DNA of 12,839 nucleotides from Prado023 sp049688595 (GTDB lineage Bacteria > Actinomycetota > Actinomycetes > S36-B12 > CAIYMF01): positions 1 to 12,839 of the forward strand of contig JBAVLA010000133.1 in NCBI GenBank assembly GCA_049688595.1, in the 5' to 3' direction. The notes under the pieces were generated by a model. It was not told where the DNA came from. It did no database searches and worked only from the letters and a program-made list of their open reading frames with translations. Made by a program: the position numbers and the translations under genes. Position 1 is the first letter of the stretch. The number at the start of each line of letters is the position of its first letter. Of the stretch, positions 6,385 to 12,839 are shown piece after piece.

Positions 6385-6884
6385 TGCGACGAGCGGTCTG
6401 CCCGGGATCCTTCGACCCGGTCACGAATGGCCATATCGACGTCTTCCTCCGCGCCGCCGCGATCTTCGACGAGGTCACCGTGGCGGTGCTGGTCAACAAG
6501 CGGAAGGCCTCCCTGTTCACGGTGGACGAGCGGATCGGGCTGCTTCAGCGGGAGCTGGCAGACGTGCCCAACGTGCGGATCGACAGCTTCCACGGCCTGC
6601 TGGTCGACTACTGCCGTGAGCATCAGATCACTGCGATCGTCAAGGGGCTGCGGGCGATCACGGACTTCGACTACGAGCTGCAGATGGCCCAGATGAACTA
6701 CGGCCTGGCAAGCGTCGAGACGCTCTTCGTGACCACGAACCCGCTGTACTCGTACTTGTCCTCCTCGTTGGTCAAGGAGGTGGCGACGTATGGTGGGGAT
6801 GTCAGCGGGCTGATCCCGGGGAAGGTCCATGCGGCGCTCCTGGCGAAGCTGTCGGAAGACCAAGGGCAGGGAGGGCCGAAGTGA
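6381..6884 (+). CDS. coaD: Phosphopantetheine adenylyltransferase
   Basis: A 167-aa nucleotidyltransferase of the coenzyme A pathway: 4'-phosphopantetheine plus ATP gives dephospho-CoA and pyrophosphate, in the cytoplasm as a hexamer. The signature PGSFDPVTNGHID (residues 8-20) contains the TxGH-type nucleotide motif, and SSSLVKEVA (127-135) is the C-terminal ISSSxVRE motif. Substrate-binding GLRAITDFDYELQMAQMN is intact. Two consecutive ATG codons are possible: 6381, overlapping the rsmD stop as ATGA, and 6384, giving the common MRRAVCPGSF start and a better distance from GAGGAG (6373-6378). The N-termini differ by one Met. The stop overlaps the next GTG start, so coaD and sepIVA are translationally coupled. 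Confidence 0.98.
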   Translation: MMRRAVCPGSFDPVTNGHIDVFLRAAAIFDEVTVAVLVNKRKASLFTVDERIGLLQRELADVPNVRIDSFHGLLVDYCREHQITAIVKGLRAITDFDYELQMAQMNYGLASVETLFVTTNPLYSYLSSSLVKEVATYGGDVSGLIPGKVHAALLAKLSEDQGQGGPK

Positions 6885-7465
6885 GCCAGGACATGGGGAC
6901 CGCCACCGATCCCCGGACGGCCGATGTCTACACCGTTCTCGATGAGCTCTCCGACATCATGGAGGTCGCGCGCGCGATGCCGATGTCGGACAAGTGCGTC
7001 GTGAACCGCAACGAGGTTCTCGACCTCCTCGATGCCCTGCGCCAGATGATGCCGACGGCCGTGCAGGAGGCTGAGGAGCTCCTGGCCGACCGGGTCGGGG
7101 TCGTCGAGGACGGGTACCGGGAAGCCGAGCGGGCCATCACGGAGGCGCAGGCGCAGGCCGCCCAGCTGGTTGCCGCCCATCATGTGACCCAGGCGGCGGT
7201 GGCCGAGGCCGAGGCGATCCGGGCAGAGGTGCAGGCCGAGGTCGAGAGCCTGCGCGCGCACTCCCAGGCGGAGGCGGAAGGCTTGGTTGCGCAGGCCCGG
7301 GCCGAGGCCGACCAACTGCGCCGCGAGGTCGACCAGTACGTGGAGGGCAAGTTCGCCTCGTTCGAGGCCACCCTCAGCAAGACGCTGGCTGCCGTCCAGC
7401 GCGGCCGGGACCGCATCCGGGAGCGCTACGGCACCTCGTCCGGGGCCGACGGCTACGAGGGGTGA
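6881..7465 (+). CDS. sepIVA: SepIVA-like septation protein (DivIVA-type coiled coil)
   Basis: A 194-aa protein. The N-terminal VYTVLDELSDIMEVARAMPM (16-35) and VVNRNEVLDLLDALRQMMP form the DivIVA-like module. A long Ala/Glu-rich coiled coil (about 60-150) with repeated AEAxA heptads follows, ending in RREVDQYVEGKFASFEATL. This arrangement and the position beside DUF177 and rnc match mycobacterial SepIVA (Rv2927c/MSMEG_2416), an essential protein of septum assembly and envelope growth; mycobacterial SepIVA is longer, mainly in the coiled coil. Automatic annotations often call such proteins ATP synthase subunit B-like because of the coiled coil; I see no transmembrane helix, so that name would mislead. 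The GTG start overlaps the coaD stop by 4 nt, with GGGAGGG 5 nt upstream. It is likely to act at the cell pole or septum (inference from the homologue). Confidence 0.82.
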   Translation: MSQDMGTATDPRTADVYTVLDELSDIMEVARAMPMSDKCVVNRNEVLDLLDALRQMMPTAVQEAEELLADRVGVVEDGYREAERAITEAQAQAAQLVAAHHVTQAAVAEAEAIRAEVQAEVESLRAHSQAEAEGLVAQARAEADQLRREVDQYVEGKFASFEATLSKTLAAVQRGRDRIRERYGTSSGADGYEG

Positions 7466-7555
7466 CAGCGGCGGCCGACGCGCCCTTGGGCTCCGACGGC
7501 CGGGCTCGGCCTATGCCGGCAGTGTGAGCGTGGGCGGCGGTCGGCGGACTCGCAT

Positions 7556-7585
7556 TTCGCCGCCATGGCGGCCCTGCGATACCCT
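7556..7585 (+). promoter_or_regulatory. Promoter of the DUF177-rpmF-rnc-mutM operon
   Basis: TTCGCC (7556-7561) and TACCCT (7580-7585) are 18 bp apart in the 176-bp gap after sepIVA. The -10 and downstream sequence GATACCCTAGCCCG (7578-7591) is 13/14 identical to the rpmB promoter. Transcription should start near 7592. The -35 is weak. Confidence 0.6.
7559..7572. promoter_or_regulatory. Perfect 14-bp palindrome inside the promoter spacer
   Basis: GCCGCCATGGCGGC is fully self-complementary and lies between the -35 and -10 elements, where a repressor site is often found. In DNA this GC-rich such palindromes also occur by chance, roughly once or twice per 10 kb by my estimate. Confidence 0.3.
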
Positions 7586-7594
7586 AGCCCGCGG

Positions 7595-7615
7595 TGGCCC
7601 TCACGGCGAGGGCCA
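7595..7615 (+). promoter_or_regulatory. Hairpin at the extreme 5' end of the DUF177 leader
   Basis: TGGCCCTC (7595-7602) and GAGGGCCA (7608-7615) form a perfect 8-bp stem around ACGGC. It would begin within about 3 nt of the predicted mRNA start and end 26 nt before the ATG at 7642. A 5'-terminal hairpin could protect the mRNA or bind a regulator. Confidence 0.45.
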
Positions 7616-7641
7616 TATGTGTGATGCCATCGGGAAGGCCC

Positions 7642-8166
7642 ATGTCAACCCTCGACCCGCGCAAAGGCCTGGTGCTCGACATCCGGGCGCTCGGTCGACG
7701 GGCGGGCTCGATGCTCCCGGTGGAGCGGAACGTGCCCGCTCCGGCGGACCTCGGTGCGGGCTTGGCCGTGGTGGAACCCGGATCGCAGATGGGGCTGTCC
7801 ATCCGGCTCGAGTCGGTCGTGGAGGGTGTCCTGGTGTCGGGGACGGTCTCGGTCACCGTACACGCGGAGTGCGCCCGATGTCTGGAGCCGGTCGAGTGGG
7901 ACCAGACCGTGGCGTTCTCCGAGCTGTTCGTCTACGAGCCCCGGCCGGGGGAGGAGGAGTTCCCCGTCCTCGAGGGGGACCTGCTCGACCTGGAGCCGGT
8001 GGTGCGCGACGCAGTCGTGCTGGCCCTGCCGCTGGCTCCGCTGTGCTCCGCGGACTGCCCGGGGCTGTGCGTCCAGTGCGGCGCGCGGCTGGCTGGCGAT
8101 CCAGGGCATGTGCACGATGTGATGGACCCCCGGTGGGCAGGCCTCGCCGGATACGGAAACGACTGA
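7642..8166 (+). CDS. DUF177 (YceD family) protein linked to ribosome assembly
   Basis: A 174-aa protein of the YceD/DUF177 family, usually encoded directly before rpmF, as here. Bacterial and plastid homologues are linked to 23S rRNA accumulation and large-subunit assembly. Visible are the conserved LRLESVVEGVLVSGTV-like block (here IRLESVVEGVLVSGTVSV), CARCLEP (C77, C80), LFDLEPVVRDAV-like text, and a C-terminal cysteine cluster (C135, C139, C143, C146; DCPGLCVQCGARL). The six cysteines suggest metal binding, typical of the actinobacterial version. The ATG at 7642 gives the usual MSTLDPRKGLVLD opening, although GGAAGG lies only 3 nt away. An in-frame GTG at 7594, 8 nt after the -10, would add 16 residues on a nearly leaderless mRNA; an ATG at 7624 is a third option. 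I prefer 7642. Confidence 0.92.
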   Translation: MSTLDPRKGLVLDIRALGRRAGSMLPVERNVPAPADLGAGLAVVEPGSQMGLSIRLESVVEGVLVSGTVSVTVHAECARCLEPVEWDQTVAFSELFVYEPRPGEEEFPVLEGDLLDLEPVVRDAVVLALPLAPLCSADCPGLCVQCGARLAGDPGHVHDVMDPRWAGLAGYGND

Positions 8167-8180
8167 GAAGGAAGACTGAC

Positions 8181-8354
8181 GTGGCTGTTCCCAAGCGGAA
8201 GATGTCCCGCTCCAACACCCGTGCCCGCCGCTCGCAGTGGAAGGCCGCGCCGATCACCCTCGTGACCTGCGACCGGTGCAAGTCGGCGAAGCTGCCGCAC
8301 ACCGCCTGCCCGACTTGCGGCACGTACGCCAAGCGGCAAGTCCTGGACGTCTGA
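8181..8354 (+). CDS. rpmF: 50S ribosomal protein L32
   Basis: A 57-aa protein of normal L32 length: VAVPKRKMSRSNTRARRSQW, then C30/C33 (CDRC) and C43/C46 (CPTCG), the four-cysteine zinc-binding form, and a YAKRQVLDV end. It belongs to the large ribosomal subunit. The GTG start at 8181 has AAGGAAG 6 nt before it, in the 14-nt gap after DUF177. The DUF177-rpmF pairing is one of the most conserved in bacteria, but here the usual fatty-acid genes plsX/fabH do not follow; rnc does, as in other actinobacteria. Confidence 0.98.
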   Translation: MAVPKRKMSRSNTRARRSQWKAAPITLVTCDRCKSAKLPHTACPTCGTYAKRQVLDV

Positions 8355-8365
8355 TCGTCGCTGGC

Positions 8366-9076
8366 GTGTCCGCTCGTCACGACCTCGACGTCCTCGCACA
8401 GCACCTCGCGGTCGGAACTGGCCACGATGCCCTCCGGCATGCCCTGACCCACCGCTCGTACGCCTACGAGAACCCCGGCTTCCCACACAACGAACGTCTG
8501 GAGTTCCTCGGTGACGCCGTTCTTGGGCTGGTCGTGACCGACACGCTCTTCCATGCCCATCCCGAGCTGCCCGAGAGCCAGTTGGCCAGGTTCCGTTCCG
8601 CGGTCGTGAACGCCCGCACGCTGGCGGCCGTCGCGCGCGGGCTCGGCGTGGGCCAGTTCCTCCTGCTCGGTCGCGGGGAGGAGGCCACGGGCGGCCGCAG
8701 CAAGAACTCGATCCTGGCCGACACCCTCGAGGCGCTGATCGGGGCGGTGTACGTCGCAGACGGGCTGGCCGAGGCCACTGCCCTCGTGCACCGGCTGCTC
8801 GACGATCGGATGGAGCACGCCGCAGCGCTGGGCGCAGGCCTGGACTGGAAGACCTCCCTGCAGGAGATGGGCGCCCGCACGGGAGCCGGGGTCCCTGCCT
8901 ACGACGTCACCTCGACCGGGCCCGACCATGCGAAGGCCTTCCACGCCCAGGTGCGGGTCGGCGAGTTCGCAGTCGGGGAGGGCCGGGGAAGCTCGAAGAA
9001 GGAGGCCGAGCAGGCGGCCGCCAGTGCGGCGTACTCGATGCTGCAGGCGGCCTTCCCGGCTGACGCCCAATCCTGA
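8366..9076 (+). CDS. rnc: Ribonuclease III
   Basis: A 236-aa double-stranded-RNA endonuclease that processes rRNA precursors and structured mRNAs in the cytoplasm. The catalytic domain has ALTHRSYAYEN (26-36), the signature NERLEFLGDAVLG (42-54, with E46 and D50) and ADTLEALIGAVY (D119, E122): all four metal-binding acidic residues are present. The dsRNA-binding domain spans about 160 to 232, DWKTSLQE to GRGSSKKEAEQAAASAAYSML. The GTG at 8366 is the first start after the rpmF stop (11-nt gap) and leaves about 25 residues before ALTHRS, as usual; it has no good ribosome binding site, so translation may depend on coupling to rpmF. A longer in-frame reading runs through rpmF and is not credible. 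Confidence 0.97.
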   Translation: MSARHDLDVLAQHLAVGTGHDALRHALTHRSYAYENPGFPHNERLEFLGDAVLGLVVTDTLFHAHPELPESQLARFRSAVVNARTLAAVARGLGVGQFLLLGRGEEATGGRSKNSILADTLEALIGAVYVADGLAEATALVHRLLDDRMEHAAALGAGLDWKTSLQEMGARTGAGVPAYDVTSTGPDHAKAFHAQVRVGEFAVGEGRGSSKKEAEQAAASAAYSMLQAAFPADAQS

Positions 9077-9088
9077 CCGGCGTGGCGC

Positions 9089-10048
9089 ATGCCTGAGATG
9101 CCCGAGGTCGAGGTGGTCCGCCGAGGCTTGGCGGCGCACCTGGTCGGGCAGCGGATCGAGGCGGTCGACTGTCGGCATCCGCGTGCAGTGCGGCGCCAGC
9201 CGGGCGGCGCAGCGGAGCTCGCGGCACGGCTCACGGGCCGCACCATCTCCGGGACCGGCCGGCGGGGCAAGTTCCTGTGGCTGCAGACCGACGACCCCGA
9301 CCTGGCCCTGGCGGCACACCTGGGCATGAGTGGGCAGTTCCGCATCGACGGGCCGGACCCGACCGGCCCCGCCGAGCTGCACCGTCCCGCGCCGGAGCGG
9401 CCCGCCCGCGATCGGGTGACGGGGCCCGGCGCGCCTGGGCCGCACCTGCACGCGCGAGTCCGCTTCGACCTCACCGCTGGCACCCTCTGGTTCGTCGACC
9501 AGCGCACGTTCGGGTGGGTGGCCGCCGCCGGGGTCGTCATCGATGGGCACGGCCGGCCAGTGCCCGAGATGGTCGCGCCGATCGCGCTGGACCCGGCCGA
9601 CCCCGACTTCGACGAAGTGGCAGTGGCCCGCGCGATGCGCCGGCGAAGGGTGGAGGTCAAGCGCCTGCTGCTGGACCAGTCAGTAGTGTCCGGCATCGGG
9701 AACATCTACGCCGACGAGGCCCTGTGGCGCGTCGGCGTGCATCCGCGTCGCCGCGCCGACCGGCTGGCGCTGGGCACCCTCTCGGGTCTGCTGTTGGCGG
9801 CCCGCGCCGTCATGGCCGAGTCGCTGGCCTCGGGCGGCACCTCCTTCGACTCCCTCTACGTCAACGTCAACGGGGAGAGCGGGTACTTCGGCCGCGGCCT
9901 TGCCGTCTACGGCCGCGGCGGGCAGGACTGCCCACGGTGCGGCACGCCGATCGTCCGCGAGTCGTTCATGAACCGCTCGAGCCATTGCTGCCCTGCCTGC
10001 CAGCGCCCGCCGCGCTCGCGACGCCCGGGGCTTTCCGGTGCAGACTAG
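9089..10048 (+). CDS. mutM: Formamidopyrimidine-DNA glycosylase (Fpg)
   Basis: A 319-aa base-excision repair glycosylase/AP lyase removing 8-oxoguanine and formamidopyrimidines. The N-terminus MPEMPEVEVVRRGL supplies catalytic P2 and E3. The RRGKFL lysine (K61), the H2TH region VVSGIGNIYADEALW (199-213) and a C-terminal zinc finger with C281, C284, C301 and C304 (CxxC-16-CxxC) and conserved R296 are all present, so it should be active. It is about 30 residues longer than usual because of a Pro/Arg-rich insert (about 88-120) between LGMSGQFRIDG and ARVRFDL. ATG 9089 is chosen because it yields MPE; ATG 9098 would also put Pro at position 2 but shortens the conserved start. It lies 12 nt after rnc with no clear ribosome binding site, and acyP begins 5 nt after its stop. 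Confidence 0.97.
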   Translation: MPEMPEVEVVRRGLAAHLVGQRIEAVDCRHPRAVRRQPGGAAELAARLTGRTISGTGRRGKFLWLQTDDPDLALAAHLGMSGQFRIDGPDPTGPAELHRPAPERPARDRVTGPGAPGPHLHARVRFDLTAGTLWFVDQRTFGWVAAAGVVIDGHGRPVPEMVAPIALDPADPDFDEVAVARAMRRRRVEVKRLLLDQSVVSGIGNIYADEALWRVGVHPRRRADRLALGTLSGLLLAARAVMAESLASGGTSFDSLYVNVNGESGYFGRGLAVYGRGGQDCPRCGTPIVRESFMNRSSHCCPACQRPPRSRRPGLSGAD

Positions 10049-10053
10049 GGGTC

Positions 10054-10359
10054 GTGAACAGGGACTCCGCGGATCACGTCCGGCTGACGGCGACTGTCGA
10101 CGGGTACGTGCAGGGCGTCGGGTTCCGCTGGTCGACCATGGCGTTGGCCAACACGATGAAGCTCGTCGGAGTCGCCGAGAACCTCTACGACGGCAACGTC
10201 CGGGTCGTCGTGGAGGGCTCACGAACGGACTGCCAGAAGGTGCTCGACTGGCTCCAGGGCCACGGCTCGCGAGTCGTCCGGCGCCCCGGGCGGGTCGAGA
10301 CCGTCCGGGCTGAGTGGGGGCCAGCACAAGGCGGGTTCCGCTCGTTCTCGGTGCGGTGA
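10054..10359 (+). CDS. acyP: Acylphosphatase
   Basis: A 101-aa protein of the small acylphosphatase family, which hydrolyses carboxyl-phosphate bonds. The phosphate loop is GYVQGVGFRW (17-26) with catalytic R25, and N43 (GVAENLYDG) is the second catalytic residue. The C-terminal GGFRSFSVR matches the family's last strand. The GTG start at 10054 lies 5 nt after the mutM stop with only AGGGG close by. CAGACT (10041-10046) lies 7 nt before the GTG and could be a weak -10 for a leaderless transcript, but read-through from mutM is simpler. The mutM-acyP-smc order is conserved in actinobacteria. A terminator-like hairpin 32 nt after the stop suggests the operon ends here. Confidence 0.95.
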   Translation: MNRDSADHVRLTATVDGYVQGVGFRWSTMALANTMKLVGVAENLYDGNVRVVVEGSRTDCQKVLDWLQGHGSRVVRRPGRVETVRAEWGPAQGGFRSFSVR

Positions 10360-10390
10360 GCAATCGACGCGGTGGGCGCCCCGGGCATAT

Positions 10391-10410
10391 CGAGTCGACA
10401 TATCGGCTCG
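10391..10410 (+). terminator. Possible terminator after acyP
   Basis: CGAGTCGA (10391-10398) pairs with TCGGCTCG (10403-10410) over 8 positions, including one G-U, around a CATA loop, followed by CTTTG. It lies 32 nt past the acyP stop and directly before the next promoter. The U-tract is short. Confidence 0.4.
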
Positions 10411-10412
10411 CT

Positions 10413-10442
10413 TTGACCAGCTCGGCGTACGGGTGCGACCCT
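10413..10442 (+). promoter_or_regulatory. Promoter of the small coiled-coil gene before smc
   Basis: TTGACC (10413-10418), an excellent -35, and GACCCT (10437-10442), a weak -10, are 18 bp apart. The start would lie near 10449, inside the small inverted repeat TGATC-GTC-GATCA (10443-10455), which might be an operator. Confidence 0.5.
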
Positions 10443-10493
10443 TGATCGTCGATCAGGGCGCGCACTGGGCGCGCGCACAGGGCAGGAGTTCCG

Positions 10494-10685
10494 ATGGGCA
10501 AGGCGTTGTACGGCTTCCAGGGCGGCCCCGATCCCCGGCTGCTGGCTGAGTTGGCGATGCTGCGCGCCCGGGTGCGCACGCTGGAGGCACAGGTGGCCCT
10601 GCTGCGGGCCGCGGGGCAGGAGCCACCGGCCGCCGGCGAGCTGGGCCTGGAGCTGCTGACGTCCTCCGATCCCGCGCTGGTCTGA
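10494..10685 (+). CDS. Small coiled-coil protein of unknown function, between acyP and smc
   Basis: A 63-aa protein I cannot name. It opens with MGKALYGFQGGPDPRLLAEL and continues into a Leu/Arg-rich heptad pattern, LRARVRTLEAQVALLRA (about 27-43), a short coiled coil likely to dimerise. The end is Pro/Ala/Leu-rich with no cysteines, signal peptide or membrane helix. GGCAGGAG lies 5 nt before the ATG, and a good -35 about 80 bp upstream makes the ORF credible. The MGKALYG-x-GGPDPRLLAE opening resembles small hypothetical proteins I have seen in other actinobacteria (recollection, not checked). It is followed by 85 bp and smc. A link to chromosome organisation is only positional; it could equally be an unrelated small regulator. 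Confidence 0.72.
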   Translation: MGKALYGFQGGPDPRLLAELAMLRARVRTLEAQVALLRAAGQEPPAAGELGLELLTSSDPALV

Positions 10686-10758
10686 CCCGAAGGCTGCGCC
10701 CCGCAGGTCGCTCGAGCCGTCCAACCGCGGAATGCCGGTTCGGCGGATCTGCATCGCA

Positions 10759-10764
10759 TAGGTT
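10759..10764 (+). promoter_or_regulatory. -10 element of smc, leaderless arrangement
   Basis: TAGGTT fits TAnnnT and ends 6 nt before the GTG start at 10771, so transcription would begin at or next to the start codon. No Shine-Dalgarno sequence precedes the GTG. The -35 is poor. Confidence 0.5.
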
Positions 10765-10770
10765 GCCCCT

Positions 10771-12839
10771 GTGCACCTGAAGAGCCTGACGGTCAAGGGC
10801 TTCAAGTCCTTCGCGTCGTCGACGACCCTGGCCTTCGAGCCCGGCGTGACGTGCGTGGTCGGGCCGAACGGGTCGGGCAAGTCCAACGTCGTCGATGCGC
10901 TGGCCTGGGTGATGGGCGAGCAGGGTGCCAAGACCCTGCGCGGCGGCAAGATGGAGGACGTCATCTTCGCGGGCACCTCAGGGCGCCCGCCGCTGGGCCG
11001 GGCCGAGGTCTCGCTGACCATCGACAACTCCGACGGTGCGCTGCCCATCGACTACTCCGAGGTCACGATCTCCCGCATGATGTTCAGGTCCGGCGGCTCG
11101 GAGTACTCCATCAATCGGACCGCTTGCCGGCTGCTGGACATCCAGGAGCTGCTCAGTGACTCGGGCATCGGCCGGGAGATGCACGTCATCGTCGGGCAGG
11201 GGCAGCTCGACCAGATCCTCCACGCGACACCCGAGGAGCGTCGCGGCTTCGTCGAGGAGGCGGCCGGCGTGCTGAAGCACCGCAAGCGCAAGGAGCGCGC
11301 GGTGCGCAAGCTGGAGGCGATGGAGGCCAACCTCAGCCGCGTGCAGGACCTGGCCTCGGAGCTGCGCCGCCAGTTGACCCCACTGGGCAAGCAGGCCGAG
11401 GTGGCGCGGCGGGCCAGCGTGATCCAGACCGACCTCCGGGACGCCTCGCTGCGCCTGCTCGCCGACGACCTGGCCACGTTGCGCGACCAGTACGCCCAGG
11501 AGATCGCCGACGAGTCGGCGATCCGGGAGCGACGGGCCCTGGTCGAGGCCGAGCTGGCCAACGTCCGCGCGGCCGAGGCCGTCCGGGAGGCAGCGTCATT
11601 GGCCGACGCGCCGGCACTGTTGAGGTCCCAGGAGACGTGGTTCGCCCTGTCGTCGCTGCGCGAGCGGATGGGCGGCGTCGTCGGGATGGCGGCCGAGCGC
11701 CTGAGCAGCCTGACCCCCGAGCCCGAGGAGGAGCGCCGCGGACGCTCTCCCGAGGACCTGCTGGCCGAGGCCCGCAAGATGCGCGCCCTGGAGTCCGAGC
11801 TCAATGCGGGCGTGGAGCTGCACCGGGCCGAGCTGGACCTGGCCGTTGCCGCCCGCGCGGCAGCTGAGGCTTCGGCGGCTGCTGCGGAGCAGGAGCTGCG
11901 CGTGGCGGTGCGGGCGGCAGCGGATCGGCGCGAGGGCCGGGTGCGCCTGCAGGGCCAGGTGGATGCCGCCCAATCCCGGGCCGAGGCGCGCGCGTCGGAG
12001 ATCGATCGGTTGCGGGTCCAGATGGGGGAGGCCCTTTCCCGCGCAGCCCGAGCCGATGCGGAGTTCGGCGCTTTGGAGACATCCATCGCCGGACTCGACT
12101 CTGGTGAGGTGGACCTCGACACCGGCTACGAGCAGGCCCGATCGGATCTGGAGGCGCTCGACACCCGCATCGGCGAGTTGGCGGAGCGGGAGACGCAGGT
12201 GGAGCGGCGTCGGGCCGGCCTGTCCGCCAGGGTCGACGCGTTGGCCACGATGGTGGACGTGGCCGACGCCAGCGCAGAGCTCGCTGCCGGGGCGGTCCAT
12301 GGCGTGTCCGGGACGCTGGCTGCGCTGATCAGGGTCGAACCGGGATATGAGGTCGCGGTCGGCGCCGCGCTGGGGGCGGCCGCCGACGCCGCACTGGCCG
12401 CGGACGCCGCTGCGGGCCGAACCGCCCTCGAGTGGTTGGCGGGTCGGGACGCAGGCCGGGCGACGTTGCTGGTGCCCGAGCTCGGCACCCGAGACAGGTC
12501 CGGCTGGCCCGACCTGCCGGCGGCCGCTCGCTACGCCGCAGACTGCGTGCGGGTCGATGAGGCTGTCCGTCCGGCGCTCGAGGCGGTGCTCGACCGCGTG
12601 GCCGTCGTCGACGGGTTGGCCGTGGCGATCGAGCTGGCCCGCATGGAGGCCGGACTCCTGGTGGTGACCCGCGACGGCGACCTCGCCGGCCGCGGGCTGG
12701 TTTCCGGCGGATCACGGGCGGCACCGTCCCGGATCGAGGTGACAGCCTCGTTGGAGCAGGCCCGGGCGGAGCTGGACGGGGCGCGCCACGACGCCGAGCG
12801 CCTGCGCTTCGAGCTCTCCGGGCTGGCCAAGGAGCGCGC
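10771..12839 (+). CDS. smc: Chromosome segregation protein SMC (5' part, runs off the window)
   Basis: The first 689 codons of a protein normally about 1,150 to 1,250 aa. SMC dimers with ScpA/ScpB entrap DNA and organise the chromosome. The N-terminal head begins VHLKSLTVKGFKSFASSTTL and carries Walker A GPNGSGKSN (31-39), VMGEQ (Q-loop region) and IVGQGQLDQIL. The first coiled-coil arm spans about 170 to 505, Ala/Glu/Arg-rich with no break or frameshift. The hinge begins near residue 511 (GVSGTLAALIRVEPGYEVAV) and closes with LVSGGSRAAPSR; the second arm has just begun at the edge. The ABC signature and Walker B lie outside the window. The start is a GTG without a ribosome binding site, 6 nt after a -10, consistent with a leaderless mRNA. 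In many actinobacteria ftsY follows. Confidence 0.98.
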   Translation, partial: MHLKSLTVKGFKSFASSTTLAFEPGVTCVVGPNGSGKSNVVDALAWVMGEQGAKTLRGGKMEDVIFAGTSGRPPLGRAEVSLTIDNSDGALPIDYSEVTISRMMFRSGGSEYSINRTACRLLDIQELLSDSGIGREMHVIVGQGQLDQILHATPEERRGFVEEAAGVLKHRKRKERAVRKLEAMEANLSRVQDLASELRRQLTPLGKQAEVARRASVIQTDLRDASLRLLADDLATLRDQYAQEIADESAIRERRALVEAELANVRAAEAVREAASLADAPALLRSQETWFALSSLRERMGGVVGMAAERLSSLTPEPEEERRGRSPEDLLAEARKMRALESELNAGVELHRAELDLAVAARAAAEASAAAAEQELRVAVRAAADRREGRVRLQGQVDAAQSRAEARASEIDRLRVQMGEALSRAARADAEFGALETSIAGLDSGEVDLDTGYEQARSDLEALDTRIGELAERETQVERRRAGLSARVDALATMVDVADASAELAAGAVHGVSGTLAALIRVEPGYEVAVGAALGAAADAALAADAAAGRTALEWLAGRDAGRATLLVPELGTRDRSGWPDLPAAARYAADCVRVDEAVRPALEAVLDRVAVVDGLAVAIELARMEAGLLVVTRDGDLAGRGLVSGGSRAAPSRIEVTASLEQARAELDGARHDAERLRFELSGLAKER

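Noticed and set aside
7853..9550. 565-codon open frame on the minus strand opposite DUF177, rpmF, rnc and mutM
   Set aside because: It spans four well-supported genes on the other strand and has no recognisable domain.
10460..10478. GGGCGCGCAC-type near-direct repeats before the small ORF
   Set aside because: Short GC-rich repeats are expected in this base composition and no function is indicated.
11860..11900. Ala-rich GCGGCTGCTGC-like repeats in smc, also near 2310-2335 in the DAK2 gene
   Set aside because: They encode Ala-rich helices in coding sequence with varied codons and are not a dispersed repeat.

Overview
The window is high-GC DNA with many GTG starts, tight gene packing and 4-nt start/stop overlaps. 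Its gene order (rpmB facing away from a DAK2/FakA-like gene, then recG-rsmD-coaD-sepIVA-DUF177-rpmF-rnc-mutM-acyP-smc) is typical of the Actinomycetota chromosome. The SepIVA homologue and the cysteine-rich DUF177 variant also point to that phylum. I cannot name the genus from the sequence.

Region A (1 to about 1437) looks accessory. It begins with the C-terminal part of a minus-strand SnoaL-like ester cyclase gene whose 5' half is missing. Where that half should lie there is a compact efflux module: a 46-bp nested palindromic operator, a Gdx/SugE-type small multidrug resistance (SMR) transporter, and 1 nt later a TetR-family regulator. About 240 bp without a recognisable gene follow.

Region B (1438 to 6884) is housekeeping. 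rpmB (L28) is on the minus strand with its own promoter and terminator-like hairpin. Facing it, a plus-strand run carries a FakA-like DAK2 protein, recG, rsmD and coaD, with 2-nt gaps or 4-nt overlaps that suggest one translationally coupled operon.

Region C (6881 to 10359) continues with sepIVA (septation, DivIVA-like coiled coil), which overlaps coaD. After a 176-bp gap with a fresh promoter and a leader hairpin come DUF177/YceD, rpmF (L32), rnc (RNase III), mutM (Fpg) and an acylphosphatase. The gap promoter and the rpmB promoter share an almost identical 14-bp block over the -10 and discriminator, so the two ribosomal-protein transcripts may be co-regulated.

Region D (10360 to 12839) has a terminator-like hairpin, a promoter, a 63-aa coiled-coil protein of unknown function and the first 689 codons of smc, which runs off the right edge. 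smc appears to start on a leaderless mRNA.

Most of the window is conserved core genome. I see no phage, CRISPR, rRNA, tRNA or intact insertion sequence, and no clearly undescribed multi-gene system. The more unusual signals are the double operator of the SMR/TetR module with the truncated gene beside it, the shared promoter block, the DUF177 leader, and the small ORF before smc.
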